Shown in pieces: positions 1-11,706 of a stretch of 64,000 nucleotides of DNA. The notes under the pieces were generated by a model. The model was not told the origin of the DNA. It ran no database searches and saw only the letters and a list, made by a program, of their open reading frames with translations. The position numbers were made by a program, and so were the translations under genes. The stretch comes from Vespa crabro (taxonomy: Eukaryota > Arthropoda > Insecta > Hymenoptera > Vespidae). The first letter of the stretch is position 1. Each line of letters starts with the position of its first letter. The stretch covers positions 4,259,763 to 4,323,762 of the forward strand of contig NC_060959.1 of the NCBI RefSeq assembly GCF_910589235.1, in the 5' to 3' direction.

Positions 1-719
1 ACACAAGTTTATGTACCGATACAATAGCTGTAGGTACAGTGAGGACAGTGTTTTCCTATTGCACTTTTACTTCGTATCCTGTTCATACCTGTTGTTGTAG
101 TTATACAGCATCGATTATCCTGTAGCATACGCTACGAGTGGAAGGTAATAAATAGTCATAAATATAAAAGACAAACAACGCAATGTGATTGGTCATTTGG
201 CAATTACGTTTTCGTACGTTATTATACCACGTGGATTATTTTCATAAATGTTTTTATGAAAGTACAATTTATATAAAGTTTACATCATTTACACAATTTC
301 TCTCTTTATATTATATCAATTTATTTATACTTTTCAGAAAATTGATATACAAAATAGTAAATGCAGTATAAAAGTACAGTATTATACAAAATTACGTTAA
401 TAAATAAAAGAAGACTAAATATTTCCTAAAAGAACAAATTATTTAGACTTATATCTATAGTTTATATTTATGCGTACAGTTACAAAAAATAAATTTTTAT
501 ATATATAATAGGCTGTGTGATACATCTATTTTGAACTTAGTCATGGTAATAATACCTTCACAATATAGAAATTGTAAATGACTAGCTTTTAGAAATTTTC
601 AAAATCCAAGATTTTAAAATAATTCTAAATACAAAGCTTTCTGGATGTAATCTTACACATATATATGGCCACATATTGGAAGCATTCATTATTATAGTTT
701 TCTATTGAAGACTTAATAC
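1..719. other. Downstream flank of the RhoGAP gene; no gene seen
   Basis: AT-rich sequence downstream of the RhoGAP stop codon. It presumably includes that gene's 3' UTR on the minus strand. The only open frame (189-371, +) is short and rich in F, Y and I, as chance frames in AT-rich DNA are. No RNA gene or repeat recognised. Confidence 0.5.
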
Positions 720-2135
720 TTAATGTTCATTCATTAAATTTTTAGGTTTCGAAATACGCTTAGGACTTTGATATTTTGATACTTCTAAATGTGCAATAGC
801 TTTCAAAGGTGTTCTACGTGTGTCTAACGGTGGACGTCTCACAAGAGATTTAGAACTTTTAGGTGTTTTAATAGCTAATGGTCTTTTGATATGTGGAGTT
901 TTACATAATCCATTTTCAGACTTATAAATATTCACATTTGATTCCTCATCTACTTTATTTGTAGATGTGTTTTTCAATATAGAAGAAGTTTTTACCACTA
1001 TATTTTCTTTTTGGGGACTACACTTTTTATATTCTTTATTGTTCTGTTCATTTAAATAGTACGATTTCTGCATTGGCGACTTATTACTTTTCTCTAATAA
1101 ATTTTGATTATATTTTTCACAGTGTCGTCTGTTATAATGTTTTTCAAAGTCTTCTTCATTTATTTCTAATGATATATCCATTGAATTATTCTTATTTCTT
1201 AAAGACATTTTTGGTGACTGGAATTGAGTCAAATTTTTATTCCTTGAATGTCTTTCAAGTCTTTTATGTACTGAAATATTACGTTTAGTTTCTAAATCGC
1301 AACATGACTTTTCTATGTTCATAATATTTATTTTTTCACTTTTAGATTCTTTTGCAAATTCTTTTTTATTTGTATTTACTACATAACCTTTTTGATTTTG
1401 ACCATTGTCAAACGTACATGTAGACACCTTTATTGTATTTTCATCAAATAGTTTTGCTTTAGCTAACACCATACCAGCATTTTGAGTTCTAAGTTTAGCA
1501 ACAGATGCTCGACCCGTTTGAGGAACTGGCGTACGTATTTGAACAGTAGATTTGAAATAATCACCCGCATCTTTCCAAGAAATCGATGTTTCTTTCCAAT
1601 TTTGAGACACGTCGTTTTGTCTATTTTGATAATCATTATTTAAAAAGACATTTTGTTGGCTATTGGTTTTTTTCAATTCTTTGACTTTTCGATTAAAGTA
1701 AAATGAATTGTTTATAAATTCATTGCCATGAAAAGATGATGCTCTACGAACGGAGAACTTTAATGGATTTTGTTTTGGTGTATGCATATTGATGTCATTT
1801 ATAATTGATTCATCATCAGTTAGCGAATCTCTTGTATGTTCTGTTGTATGAGAGATTAAGTCATTTAACTGTTTTTGTAATAATTCCAATCTTGTATTTG
1901 TCTTTGAACTGCACAATGAATCATTTCTCAAACTTGATACTTGTTTTGTTAGCTCAACAGCTGTATCTGGTTCTTCATTTGCAAGACAAACTATCTCTTG
2001 CTCGTTGGATTGATTTCTACATTTACGTTGCCACTCTTGAGACGCATGCCATGAATCGGTACGACTAACACATTTACTATAAATAAAAAATTTATGGTTA
2101 ATGTTTCCTATTAAAAATTTGATATTCTTTGCTGA

Positions 2136-2185
<50 letters not shown>

Positions 2186-4652
2186 TATGTATATTATAAT
2201 TACCTTTTAATTTTTTCTTGTGATCGTCTTCGTAAGCTTCCTATTTTTCGAGCACTTGGGGATCTTATCACTTTACGTTCACTCGATCTTCTGATTTTTA
2301 GCTCTTTTCCAAGTTTTTTTGCTAAATGATCGGCTGTCACAATATTTTTTATACCTGCTTCTTCTAACGTTTTTTCATACTCTGTTTGTACTTTATTTAC
2401 AGAATTTTCTATCAAACTTTCATTTCTTGCATCATCAATATATCCAAATTCTTGCGATATACGAGATTCTATAGCAGAAACTCTATTTTTTATTTCTTCA
2501 TATTCACTTTTTGGTATCCTTACATATTCTTCATATTCATCTTTTGTTACTGCTGTTCCTATAGGTGGCTCTGAATGTTTGTTCGTATGTTTCAATTTCT
2601 CTGAACTATTATTAAATTTAATATGCCATTGATTGATATCAGTATTATTGGTTTCCTTTTTTAACAATACTTGTTCATTATTATAATCTGATAAATTGAT
2701 ATCAGCATCAACAAATACATCACTATAATTGCTATGATTGTTAGAATTCGAAGTTTCTGTTTCCTTTAATATTGACTTTTTTAGATGCAATGAACCATCA
2801 CTATTTGTTCTGCGCTTTTCAAATGATACAGGAGAATTATGTGCCAAACTCCATCGTCTATCAGTATAAGGATTAAATGTACGTATACTTGAACTAGAGT
2901 CTACCTTCTGAAACATCAATGAGAGTATGTAAACCTAAATATGCGAAAGATACAAGGTAAATGAAATGATTAAATTATAGCATAATGAAAATATTATTAT
3001 GTATTATTTATCAATTTATACTTACTTGTTTACTTTTTGATACAAAACGATCTATATTCAAACCAGTTTTCTTAGATTTTTCTATTTTATCACTAATCCT
3101 CCTAAAACGTGAGATCATAGAATATATTACACTTATTTATAAGTAAAAACTGTCTGAATATTCTTTTTATACATACTTTTTTTTAGTACTTTGTGGGTCT
3201 AGCCATTCGATGACTTTCCGCTTTTTCGTAGATTTAATAGATGATGTGCAGGTCATATTTGAGTTAGTAATAGAATCTTGATTCTCGTTTATTTCTGCAT
3301 TTATAGGTGAATTACTTTTTCCAACTATCTTCTTTAAACCATGGAGCATTCCTATAAAAAATGTAATATGAAATTACATTACATAATACAAATTATATAA
3401 ACAACATTTATTTCAACAATATATACTTTAATTCGCTGTTATCTTAGCAAAGATTCAAATTAAGATATTGTTATATTTTCATATATATTTACAAGATTAA
3501 TTTAGTAAAGCTTTTTATTGAAATGGATGCGGGTTAGTATTGTTAATTGATGAAAGATAAATAAAAAATTATTCTTCTATGTAGAATAGATATGTTAGGT
3601 TCATATAGACATACTTAGATTCAGGTTAGAGGCACTTAGATGTGGCTTACGCGTAAGACTTCCACTGCGATATTTCTTTTTCTTCAATTTCCCATGTAAT
3701 TGCGAATCAGATAGATCCAATTCATTATCAATGCTACCAATTACTTCAGATAAAATAAGATGTGTTATATGGTCTGGTAAAACCCCAATATTTTCAGCAT
3801 TTTCTATCAAAATCTAGAAAAAAGATAAGAAATATTTTATAGCATTTATTTATTTTTTTGTATAATTTCAACCTGGAACTTTAAAAAATATAATATTACC
3901 TTGACAATAATTAAATGCAATTCAAGTCTACTTTGAACTGCCATCATAGTAGCTTCTCTTAAAGGCATAATATTAGGGCCAATAACTTTTGCTAAATTAT
4001 CAATACTCATTTTGTTCTGTTTCTCATAGAGAGATACTTTTTTAAAAAATTCCATTACAAATGCTAAAGTATTTAAATGATAAGGAGGTAACAACACACA
4101 AGCCAATAACAATGCTTGAACACGGTGGTTTTTCAACATTGCACAGTGTAAAAATAAATCATGGTATGTATATGGAATTAATGGCTCCGGAAGATCTCTG
4201 AAAAATGTTTTTAAACAATTGGCAACATCGATTGCATGATTTTTTTCTCCCAATAAAGAACCTTTATCCAAGTATGACATTAATTCTTTTTGTCTCATAT
4301 GAGATCCAGCTTTTCTGAATAAACCTTCTTGGGTTATATGTTTCTCAAGAAATGCAGATGCCTGACTGACGAATACAGGCACATGAACTATGCCACCTGA
4401 TGATAGATTAACAACATCTAACGGTTGATATGATAAAGGTGTTCTGAAGACTTTCTTTGAAATATTTTTACTTTTTTCAAATTTATCTGTTTTAATCGCA
4501 TTCTTTTTAAAGCGATATTTTATCCCAATGTTTCTGAGATCGTTAATAACGATTTCATACACTTTTTCTTTATGTAAAACGTCATAAATCAACATATTTA
4601 ATGAAAGATTTCTTTTATTACTCTCCACAAAAGTATGATATAAAGTTTTCAC
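720..4652 (-). CDS. RhoGAP-domain protein, ARHGAP11A-like (intact gene)
   Basis: Six coding exons on the minus strand: 3900-4652, 3615-3813, 3177-3351, 3026-3101, 2204-2907 and 720-2076. All junctions are GT-AG and the phases close to give 1087 aa. The RhoGAP domain lies near the N-terminus (about residues 70-260), with the arginine-finger motif EGLFRKAGSH, then NCLKTFFRDLPEPLIPY and NLAKVIGPNIM. The long C-terminal part is low-complexity and polar; it carries SVRRASS-type basic motifs and ends in basic segments such as RRPPLDTRRTPLKAI. An N-terminal GAP domain with a long basic, disordered tail is the plan of ARHGAP11A/MP-GAP, a RhoA GAP of dividing cells; the orthology is inferred. The ATG at 4650-4652 is the first in-frame start and is kept in two of the three duplicated copies downstream. 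This is the only intact copy in the window. Confidence 0.85.
2137..2183. repeat. (CA)n microsatellite
   Basis: About 23 uninterrupted CA dinucleotides inside the last intron of the RhoGAP gene (between the exons at 2204-2907 and 720-2076). It gives rise to a chance Thr-His open frame on the plus strand. Confidence 0.95.
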
Positions 4653-5727
4653 ATAAAAATATAAAATTATATTTCAATTTTACATTGTATTACACTTTGT
4701 ACGAACCAATACGAATAAACAGTTTTCGATATAATTCAAAATGAATATAGTCACACGATTAACAATATTTATTTTTCTCAATCATTGGAAAATATATTTA
4801 AAAAAATATTTCTGTTTGATATATAATTCCAATATATAAATTATCACTCGCAATAAATAATTATAATTTTTTTAATCTTTGAAGAAATGAAAAATAATTT
4901 TTTCAATTCTAACTTTTCAAATAGAGTGAAGTTGTCTTTCATCGAATATACTTATTACGTACAGCTAATAGTGCCATCTATATTGTCACGTGAGAGATTT
5001 CAATTACGTATTTGTAATATTATTAAGAAGGATATAGAATATATTTTTTAATTTAGAGATAGTATTAAAAGAATATTTAACTCCCTCTAACCCTCCCACT
5101 CTTCCTCTCTTCATTGTAATCTGTCGTTGAAAAATTTTAAAACAATCAATAGATATATGCAATCTTATCTGTAATTACATAATCATACTTGATTTGAAAA
5201 TATCTATATTTTATCAATTCCTTTACTATCTAATTTTTTGTACCAATGTACTACCTTACAAAAAATCATATATAAGGCGTAATTTCTTTAAACGTTTCAT
5301 ATTGCTCCTAGAAGTATTTATTTCATCACTAGTCCATAATACGGTAATTGAATAATTTTCTTTTAATAAATTGCTTTACAAAAGAGAGCGTTTATTGTCA
5401 CGATAAATGCTTTGGCAGATGTTAATTTCAATAGCTTTATACTTAAAACAAACTTCCATTCGATACTTGACATTGAAATACATATATACGTGATACTTTG
5501 AATATACTGCTTGCAATCTATATGTTAAAATAAGGAAAAGTCTTTCTCTACCGAAATATCAGTAGTACTTAGAAAACTAATTGCGTATTTGCTTGATATT
5601 AATATCATCAGAAATTATCTATTGAAAACAGCATATCTTGTAGAAAATTAAAACACAACAAACATTCCTATAAATTATATAACATGACTAAACATTATTT
5701 TCAGATTTCAACTATAGAAGACTAAAT
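4653..5727. promoter_or_regulatory. Head-to-head intergenic region between the RhoGAP and AKR genes
   Basis: About 1.07 kb separates the two divergent start codons and should hold both promoters and 5' UTRs. The final stretch before the AKR ATG (TTATTTTCAG at about 5695-5704) looks like a 3' splice site, so the AKR may have an upstream noncoding exon. No TATA box stands out from the AT-rich background. The whole region is copied in units 2 and 3, so each extra AKR and truncated RhoGAP copy keeps its own upstream DNA. Confidence 0.5.
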
Positions 5728-7203
5728 ATGCATTCCGTAAAATTATCATCTGGTCATGATATGCCTACTGTAGGTTTAGGGACATGGCAGGTGATAAAAT
5801 AGACTCTTTTCACATAATAAGATTTTTAATAAATAATATAATAATAGATGATATATCATTATAATTATTTATCTACAAATTAAATATATCTTCTCTTTTA
5901 TTACATTTGCAAGGCTAAACCTGAAGAAATTGAAGCTGCTGTTGCGACTGCTTTGGAGTGTGGTTACAGACATATTGATACTGCATTTAATTATAATAAC
6001 GAAGAAGCGATTGGAAAAAGCTTAAAAAATTGGTTTGACAAAGGTGGTAAACGTGAAGAACTTTTTGTTACGTCAAAGGTAATAGGAAAAATCAAATATG
6101 AAAAGAATAAGAATTTTATATTTTTTAATAAGTATATTAAAAAAGTATATTATATTTTTGTAGTTACCCCCTCATGGTAATCGACCATCAGATGTTGAAA
6201 AGTTTCTTAAATTATCATTAGAACGTCTTGGTTTGGATTATTTAGATATGTATCTGATCCACATGCCATTTGCCTTTGTATTAGATAAAAATGCATATGC
6301 TCCTGCAGCTTTAGATGATGGTACTTATATACTTGACCTAGACACGGATCCAGTTTCTGTATGGAAGGTATAACATGCAATTAATATCATAGATACAAGT
6401 GCTTCTCTGGCCGGTTGCTCCTAATAATACTATAATTATTTAACATTTTTAGGAAATGGAGAAACAAGTAGCGAAAGGACGTGTTAAATCTATAGGTTTA
6501 AGTAATTTTAATGAAGCACAAATATTAGAAGTATATAAAAATGCACAAATAAAACCCGCCAACTTGCAGGTATACATGCTATTGATATCATAAACTTATT
6601 ATATAATTTTATGATCAAAAAGAACAGTCAATGTAAATATATTTTTTAATAGGTTGAATTGCATGCATACCATCAACAGAAACCGATAAGAGAATTTTGT
6701 CAAAAGCACAATATTATTGTAACAGCTTACAGCTCATTAGCATCACCTGGAGCTAAAGTCGTTTTACAAAGAAGATATAATTATAATTTAGAAAAATTTC
6801 CCAATCTTCTTGGACATCCTGTTGTACTTGAAATAGCTAATAAATATAAAAAAACAACAGCACAAGTATTACTACGACATCTGGTACAACAAGGAATTAT
6901 AGTTATTCCAAAAAGTTCTTCACAAGACAGAATCAAATCAAATATCAACATTTTTGATTTCGTTTTGATAGAAGAAGATATGAATACTTTAAATGCTTTA
7001 GACAAAGATACAGATGGCCGAATATTCAATTTTCTTTTTTTTAAAGGGTAAGTAATAAAGTTTAACTATAATAATTTTTCAATATTTCATTATTTAAAAT
7101 AATTTATGCACAACATATTTTTTTCATATATTTTCAATCTGATCTTTATTTTAGGGTTGAAAAGCACCCACTTTATCCATTTAAAAATGAATTGACACCA
7201 TGA
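5728..7203 (+). CDS. Aldo-keto reductase, copy 1
   Basis: NADPH-dependent carbonyl reductase of the AKR superfamily, presumably cytosolic; the substrate cannot be read from sequence. Six exons: 5728-5790, 5914-6078, 6164-6367, 6453-6569, 6653-7047 and 7155-7203, all GT-AG, giving 330 aa, a normal AKR length. The catalytic tetrad is complete: Asp43 and Tyr48 in HIDTAFNYNNE, Lys76 in LFVTSK, His109 in YLIHMPF. GLSNFN and the NADPH-phosphate-binding IPKSSSQDR segment are present. HMP replaces the usual HWP, as in some insect relatives annotated as 1,5-anhydro-D-fructose reductases. In the substrate-binding loop (211-229) this copy has YSSLAS, where most AKRs have YSPL. An AATAAA at 7257-7262 is a plausible poly(A) signal. 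Copies 2 and 3 appear identical; copy 4 differs in the loop. Confidence 0.93.
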
Positions 7204-7332
7204 GCAAGAGATTTGCTCTTGTTACATAATTTAAAAATACAGAATTATATATAAAAAATAAAACAATAAATTGTATGGAGAACTGAACAAAATGCACAAA
7301 AATAATTATAAAATGAAAGCTTTTCTTATATT

Positions 7333-7915
7333 TTAATATAACCTGTACAACATTTTTCGTTGCATCCGATGTTGAAGCTCTCCACGTCGAATCATTGTGT
7401 GTATAACTTTGTAAATAGCATGTTCTGGATATTTTTGTTTAAGACAGTCATTAACAATGTTTTGTTCTGAGACTTGATCTCCAATAGGAAATCTATTTTT
7501 TAATTGTTTTTCAATGCGAGACAATATCTCATGATCTTCTGAAGTAAATCCTTCTGCACCTGTAAAATATGGTGTATTAATATTACGGATACATATGTTA
7601 TAAAAAGAATTTTCTTGTTTGTAATTAATAATTACTAGATATTTGTTACACACACACACACACACACACCTTACCAGCTAATGAACCAGACATAGCAGCA
7701 TTTAATGTAGAAACTTGAAATAGTCTGAGAGCTTCATTAACATGAATTTCAGTAGCGAAAGATTGAAGTTGCATTTTTTCCGAACCTTCAGGAATTCTTA
7801 TAACAGCTTCTAATTGACGGACAGTGATTTATATGGATAATCGTTTTTCACTTTCTTTTTCGTGCTCTCTCGTACTAGCATGCATTCTTACATAATGATT
7901 CTTTAGTTTTTTACT
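7333..7915 (-). pseudogene. Mcm5 3' fragment, copy 1 (dead)
   Basis: Matches exons 8 and 7 of the intact Mcm5 gene at 25-28 kb. The exon-8 equivalent (7333-7562) is still open and ends in the same LYRLY terminus, but with N-to-D, F-to-C and R-to-H changes and one fewer codon. The exon-7 equivalent starts at 7675 and carries an in-frame TAA (plus-strand 7829-7831) where the intact gene encodes Pro. Homology ends at about 7915, inside exon 7. With no promoter, no start and a stop codon, this is a hitch-hiking fragment of the duplicated block. Confidence 0.9.
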
Positions 7916-8609
7916 TCCTTTTTTGTTAAGGAGGAAGACCACTGAAAATTTGAAAAGGATTTTTTTTAGTACTTAAAAGTATGTATTTTTAAAAGTATGT
8001 AGGTAATATTTTAAGTTAAAATTCTGAAAATTGACTGAGTTACAGTCACTTCAATGAGAGCAGGTAGCGCGACGTTCCTGCCAGACGCCCCGCTGAGATT
8101 CTTAGGACCTTGCTAATTCACAATAGATGATACATTATATGCGTATTTCATAATAGATGATACATTATATTATAATTAGACTTTAATCTATTGTAAAATA
8201 TCTTTTATTAGAGATTTCTGGTTTTTCCCTACTTTACAATATATTGACTCTGTATAAAATTCTAGACCCAGGTTTTGTATAAAATTCTAGACCCAGGTTT
8301 TGTATAAAATTCTAGATCTTGGTCGTTGTACAGTTGTTTTTCAATTTGCTTATTGTACATACGATTCTGCACAGTTAATTATTAATGTTGAAAAAGTAAT
8401 AGAGATATTAGAACAAGAGCTACACGAGACAGAAAAAAAATTAATCAACCTCGCAATAAATTTGAGATTGAGAATGGTTAAAGTTCCAAACGGCGTATGA
8501 ATGTTTCGAAAAGAAAAATATCGAATGATACTAATTGACGTTAATTTAAATACAAATTATAAAATTTTGAACTTCTTTTCTATTTTTACTGTAATTTGTG
8601 ACTATGTTA
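7916..8609. other. Unassigned junction DNA with short direct repeats
   Basis: Sequence between the Mcm5 breakpoint and the transposon remnant, found only in the duplicated units. It has a short GC-rich patch (about 8060-8110), two copies of a roughly 21-bp motif (ATAATAGATGATACATTATA type, about 8122-8168), and three tandem copies of a 24-bp motif beginning TGTATAAAATTCTAGA (from 8251, 8275 and 8299). A 66-codon frame at 8300-8500 is not recognised. The repeats may be remnants of a transposon end, but no boundary can be assigned. Confidence 0.5.
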
Positions 8610-9902
8610 TAAAAATTGTGGTGGTAATATAAATTTTACTGAACGTAGTGTTCGAGAATTAGGTTTTAAACTTGTGATGAATTGCGAAAAATGTGATCCT
8701 GTATCGATTGATTTATGCCCCCTTATAAACAATGCATATGAAAATTAGCCATGAGACTCATTGGTGTTGGGCGGCTATGTGGTACAGAAAAATTTTGTAC
8801 CTTCATGGATTTACCACGACCAATATTTCATAGTTTTTATGATTGTTATATATCATAGATTTTTATGAAACAAATCAAGAATGCAGTAAAAACTGTTAAT
8901 AATATTGTTCTCATCAAGGCTGCAAAAGAAGAAGTAGAAGAAAATTATAAAATTTTGTCAACATCAAATGATGTTTCTCGAATCAGAATGTAGGGGAATG
9001 GAAGCTGAAAAAAGAAAGGATTCAAATCCTTATTTGGCATTTTGTCCCTGTTTGGTTTTCATACTGGCAAAATTGTGGGTGTCATTATGAAGTGTAGCTT
9101 TTATAGATCCTGTGCACAAATGAATTATATGAAAGATATATGAATATATGAATTATATGAATACGATGAATAACTGCAGACGCATTCAAAAATATGTTTA
9201 ATTAACCATGAAAATTCATCAGGTAAAATAGAGTTCGATGGGATGAAAGAAATGTTTTCAAGATCAGAATCACTGCATAAAATAAAATATATAAATTATA
9301 TTGATGATGGCGATACTAAAACATATAAAAGTATTTACGATGCAAAGCCTTATGGAGATATCCTGTTTGCAAATAAAAGAGTGCATCAAAGAATGTGCAA
9401 GAAAAAATGAGTAATCGACTCAGGGCTTTCAAGAGAAATAATAATAGCTTGGGGGAGAAAAGCCAATTGAAGGATAAAGTAATTACTGATCTGATCAATT
9501 ATTATGGATTAGCAATACGATATAACTCCAACGATATTGATGACATGTATAATGGGATTTGGTAAACTTTTTACCATAAAACGTCATCATTAAAACATTC
9601 ACGATATTTTCTCTGCCCTGAAGATGCTAACTCCTGGTGTAAATTTCAACAAGCTGTATCAACTAATGTCTTGGAATCGTTTGTCGATAAACCAGGACTT
9701 CCCGAAGATGTTGCTACAAATTTATTTCCGATATACGAAGATCTTTTGGATCCAATATTATTGCAAAGATGTGCTGGTGGATTCACCCGAAATAATAATG
9801 AATGTTTCAATTCATTAATATGGCAAATAGCACCGAAATCAAATTTCAATGGTTCTATTATTGTTTAAATAGCTTTGTTTATTTCAACAGTAGCATTCAA
9901 CG
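8610..9902 (+). mobile_element. Decayed Mutator-like transposase remnant, copy 1
   Basis: Conceptual translation across frames, with many stops and frameshifts, follows the Mutator-like transposase domain family widespread in arthropods. Recognisable pieces in order: CPLINNAYE, a MRLIGVG-type segment, MDLPRPIFHSFYD, SSGKIEFDGMKEMFSRSES, INYIDDGDTKTYKSI, KPYGDI, YYGLAIRYNSNDIDDMYN, YFLCPEDANSWCKFQQA, CAGGFTRNNNECFNSLIW and a final ALFISTVAFNE. The family assignment rests on my recollection of these motifs. The sequence stops at the RhoGAP junction (9903) just where the family's FNDG-like motif would continue, so the duplication breakpoint cut the element. It cannot encode an active transposase. 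Confidence 0.8.
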
Positions 9903-10631
9903 AAGTCTACTTTGAACTACCATCATAGTAGCTTCTCTTAAAGGCATAATATTAGGGCCAATAACTTTTGCTAAATTATCAATACTCATTTTGTTCTGTT
10001 TCTCATAGAGAGATACTTTTTTAAAAAATTCCATTACAAATGCTAAAGTATTTAAATGATAAGGAGGTAACAACACACAAGCCAATAACAATGCTTGAAC
10101 ACGGTGGTTTTTCAACATTGCACAGTGTAAAAATAAATCATGGTATGTATATGGAATTAATGGCTCCGGAAGATCTCTGAAAAATGTTTTTAAACAATTG
10201 GCAACATCGATTGCATGATTTTTTTCTCCCAATAAAGAACCTTTATCCAAGTATGACATTAATTCTTTTTGTCTCATATGAGATCCAGCTTTTCTGAATA
10301 AACCTTCTTGGGTTATATGTTTCTCAAGAAATGCAGATGCCTGACTGACGAATACAGGCACATGAACTATGCCACCTGATGATAGATTAACAACATCTAA
10401 CGGTTGATATGATAAAGGTGTTCTGAAGACTTTCTTTGAAATATTTTTACTTTTTTCAAATTTATCTGTTTTAATCGCATTCTTTTTAAAGCGATATTTT
10501 ATCCCAATGTTTCTGAGATCGTTAATAACGATTTCATACACTTTTTCTTTATGTAAAACGTCATAAATCAACATATTTAATGAAAGATTTCTTTTATTAC
10601 TCTCCACAAAAGTATGATATAAAGTTTTCAC
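9897..10631 (-). CDS. Truncated RhoGAP copy 2 (244-aa open frame)
   Basis: Duplicate of the first coding exon of the RhoGAP gene together with its upstream region. It keeps the start codon, the arginine-finger segment EGLFRKAGSH and most of the GAP domain. It breaks off after VVQSRL where the exon fuses to transposon sequence, adding one Arg and a stop. One substitution (A to V) separates it from the intact gene. No downstream splice donor or tail exon is present, so any product would be a 244-aa GAP fragment lacking the last GAP helices and the whole C-terminal half. Whether it is expressed is unknown; it could be a pseudogene. Confidence 0.6.
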   Translation of the reverse strand: MKTLYHTFVESNKRNLSLNMLIYDVLHKEKVYEIVINDLRNIGIKYRFKKNAIKTDKFEKSKNISKKVFRTPLSYQPLDVVNLSSGGIVHVPVFVSQASAFLEKHITQEGLFRKAGSHMRQKELMSYLDKGSLLGEKNHAIDVANCLKTFFRDLPEPLIPYTYHDLFLHCAMLKNHRVQALLLACVLLPPYHLNTLAFVMEFFKKVSLYEKQNKMSIDNLAKVIGPNIMPLREATMMVVQSRLR

Positions 10632-11706
10632 ATAAAAATATAAAATTATATTTCAATTTTACATTGTATTACACTTTGTACGAACCAATACGAATAAACA
10701 GTTTTCGATATAATTCAAAATGAATATAGTCACACGATTAACAATATTTATTTTTCTCAATCATTGGAAAATATATTTAAAAAAATATTTCTGTTTGATA
10801 TATAATTCCAATATATAAATTATCACTCGCAATAAATAATTATAATTTTTTTAATCTTTGAAGAAATGAAAAATAATTTTTTCAATTCTAACTTTTCAAA
10901 TAGAGTGAAGTTGTCTTTCATCGAATATACTTATTACGTACAGCTAATAGTGCCATCTATATTGTCACGTGAGAGATTTCAATTACGTATTTGTAATATT
11001 ATTAAGAAGGATATAGAATATATTTTTTAATTTAGAGATAGTATTAAAAGAATATTTAACTCCCTCTAACCCTCCCACTCTTCCTCTCTTCATTGTAATC
11101 TGTCGTTGAAAAATTTTAAAACAATCAATAGATATATGCAATCTTATCTGTAATTACATAATCATACTTGATTTGAAAATATCTATATTTTATCAATTCC
11201 TTTACTATCTAATTTTTTGTACCAATGTACTACCTTACAAAAAATCATATATAAGGCGTAATTTCTTTAAACGTTTCATATTGCTCCTAGAAGTATTTAT
11301 TTCATCACTAGTCCATAATACGGTAATTGAATAATTTTCTTTTAATAAATTGCTTTACAAAAGAGAGCGTTTATTGTCACGATAAATGCTTTGGCAGATG
11401 TTAATTTCAATAGCTTTATACTTAAAACAAACTTCCATTCGATACTTGACATTGAAATACATATATACGTGATACTTTGAATATACTGCTTGCAATCTAT
11501 ATGTTAAAATAAGGAAAAGTCTTTCTCTACCGAAATATCAGTAGTACTTAGAAAACTAATTGCGTATTTGCTTGATATTAATATCATCAGAAATTATCTA
11601 TTGAAAACAGCATATCTTGTAGAAAATTAAAACACAACAAACATTCCTATAAATTATATAACATGACTAAACATTATTTTCAGATTTCAACTATAGAAGA
11701 CTAAAT

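Larger units (their letters stand above)
3924..9902. repeat. Tandem segmental duplication, unit 1 (5,979 bp)
   Basis: First of three blocks repeated at a constant 5,979-bp offset. Contents in order: 5' exon of the RhoGAP gene (-), intergenic promoter region, complete AKR gene (+), broken Mcm5 exons 8 and 7 (-), about 0.7 kb of unassigned sequence, and a decayed Mutator-like transposon (+). The left edge is placed where homology with unit 2 starts (the AAGTCTACTTT shared by 3924 and 9903). Landmarks recur exactly: AKR exon 5 starts at 6653, 12632 and 18611. The only substitution I found between units 1 and 2 is near the edge (3940 G, 9919 A). Confidence 0.93.

Noticed and set aside
2129..2329. 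Thr-His repeat protein
   Set aside because: Translation of the (CA)n microsatellite in an intron.
5953..6180. 75-aa protein reading through AKR exon 2 into intron 2
   Set aside because: The frame crosses a clear donor (AAG|GTAATA); the spliced model gives a full-length AKR.
6781..7029. 82-aa minus-strand frame over AKR exon 5, repeated in every copy
   Set aside because: Complement of AKR coding sequence; it repeats only because the AKR gene does.
8251..8322. Three 24-bp direct repeats considered as a CRISPR-like array
   Set aside because: The copies are directly adjacent with no spacers, only three in number, and the DNA is animal.
9646..9849. 67-aa minus-strand frame in the transposon remnant, present three times
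   Set aside because: The plus strand reads as transposase motifs; the minus frame is their shadow.
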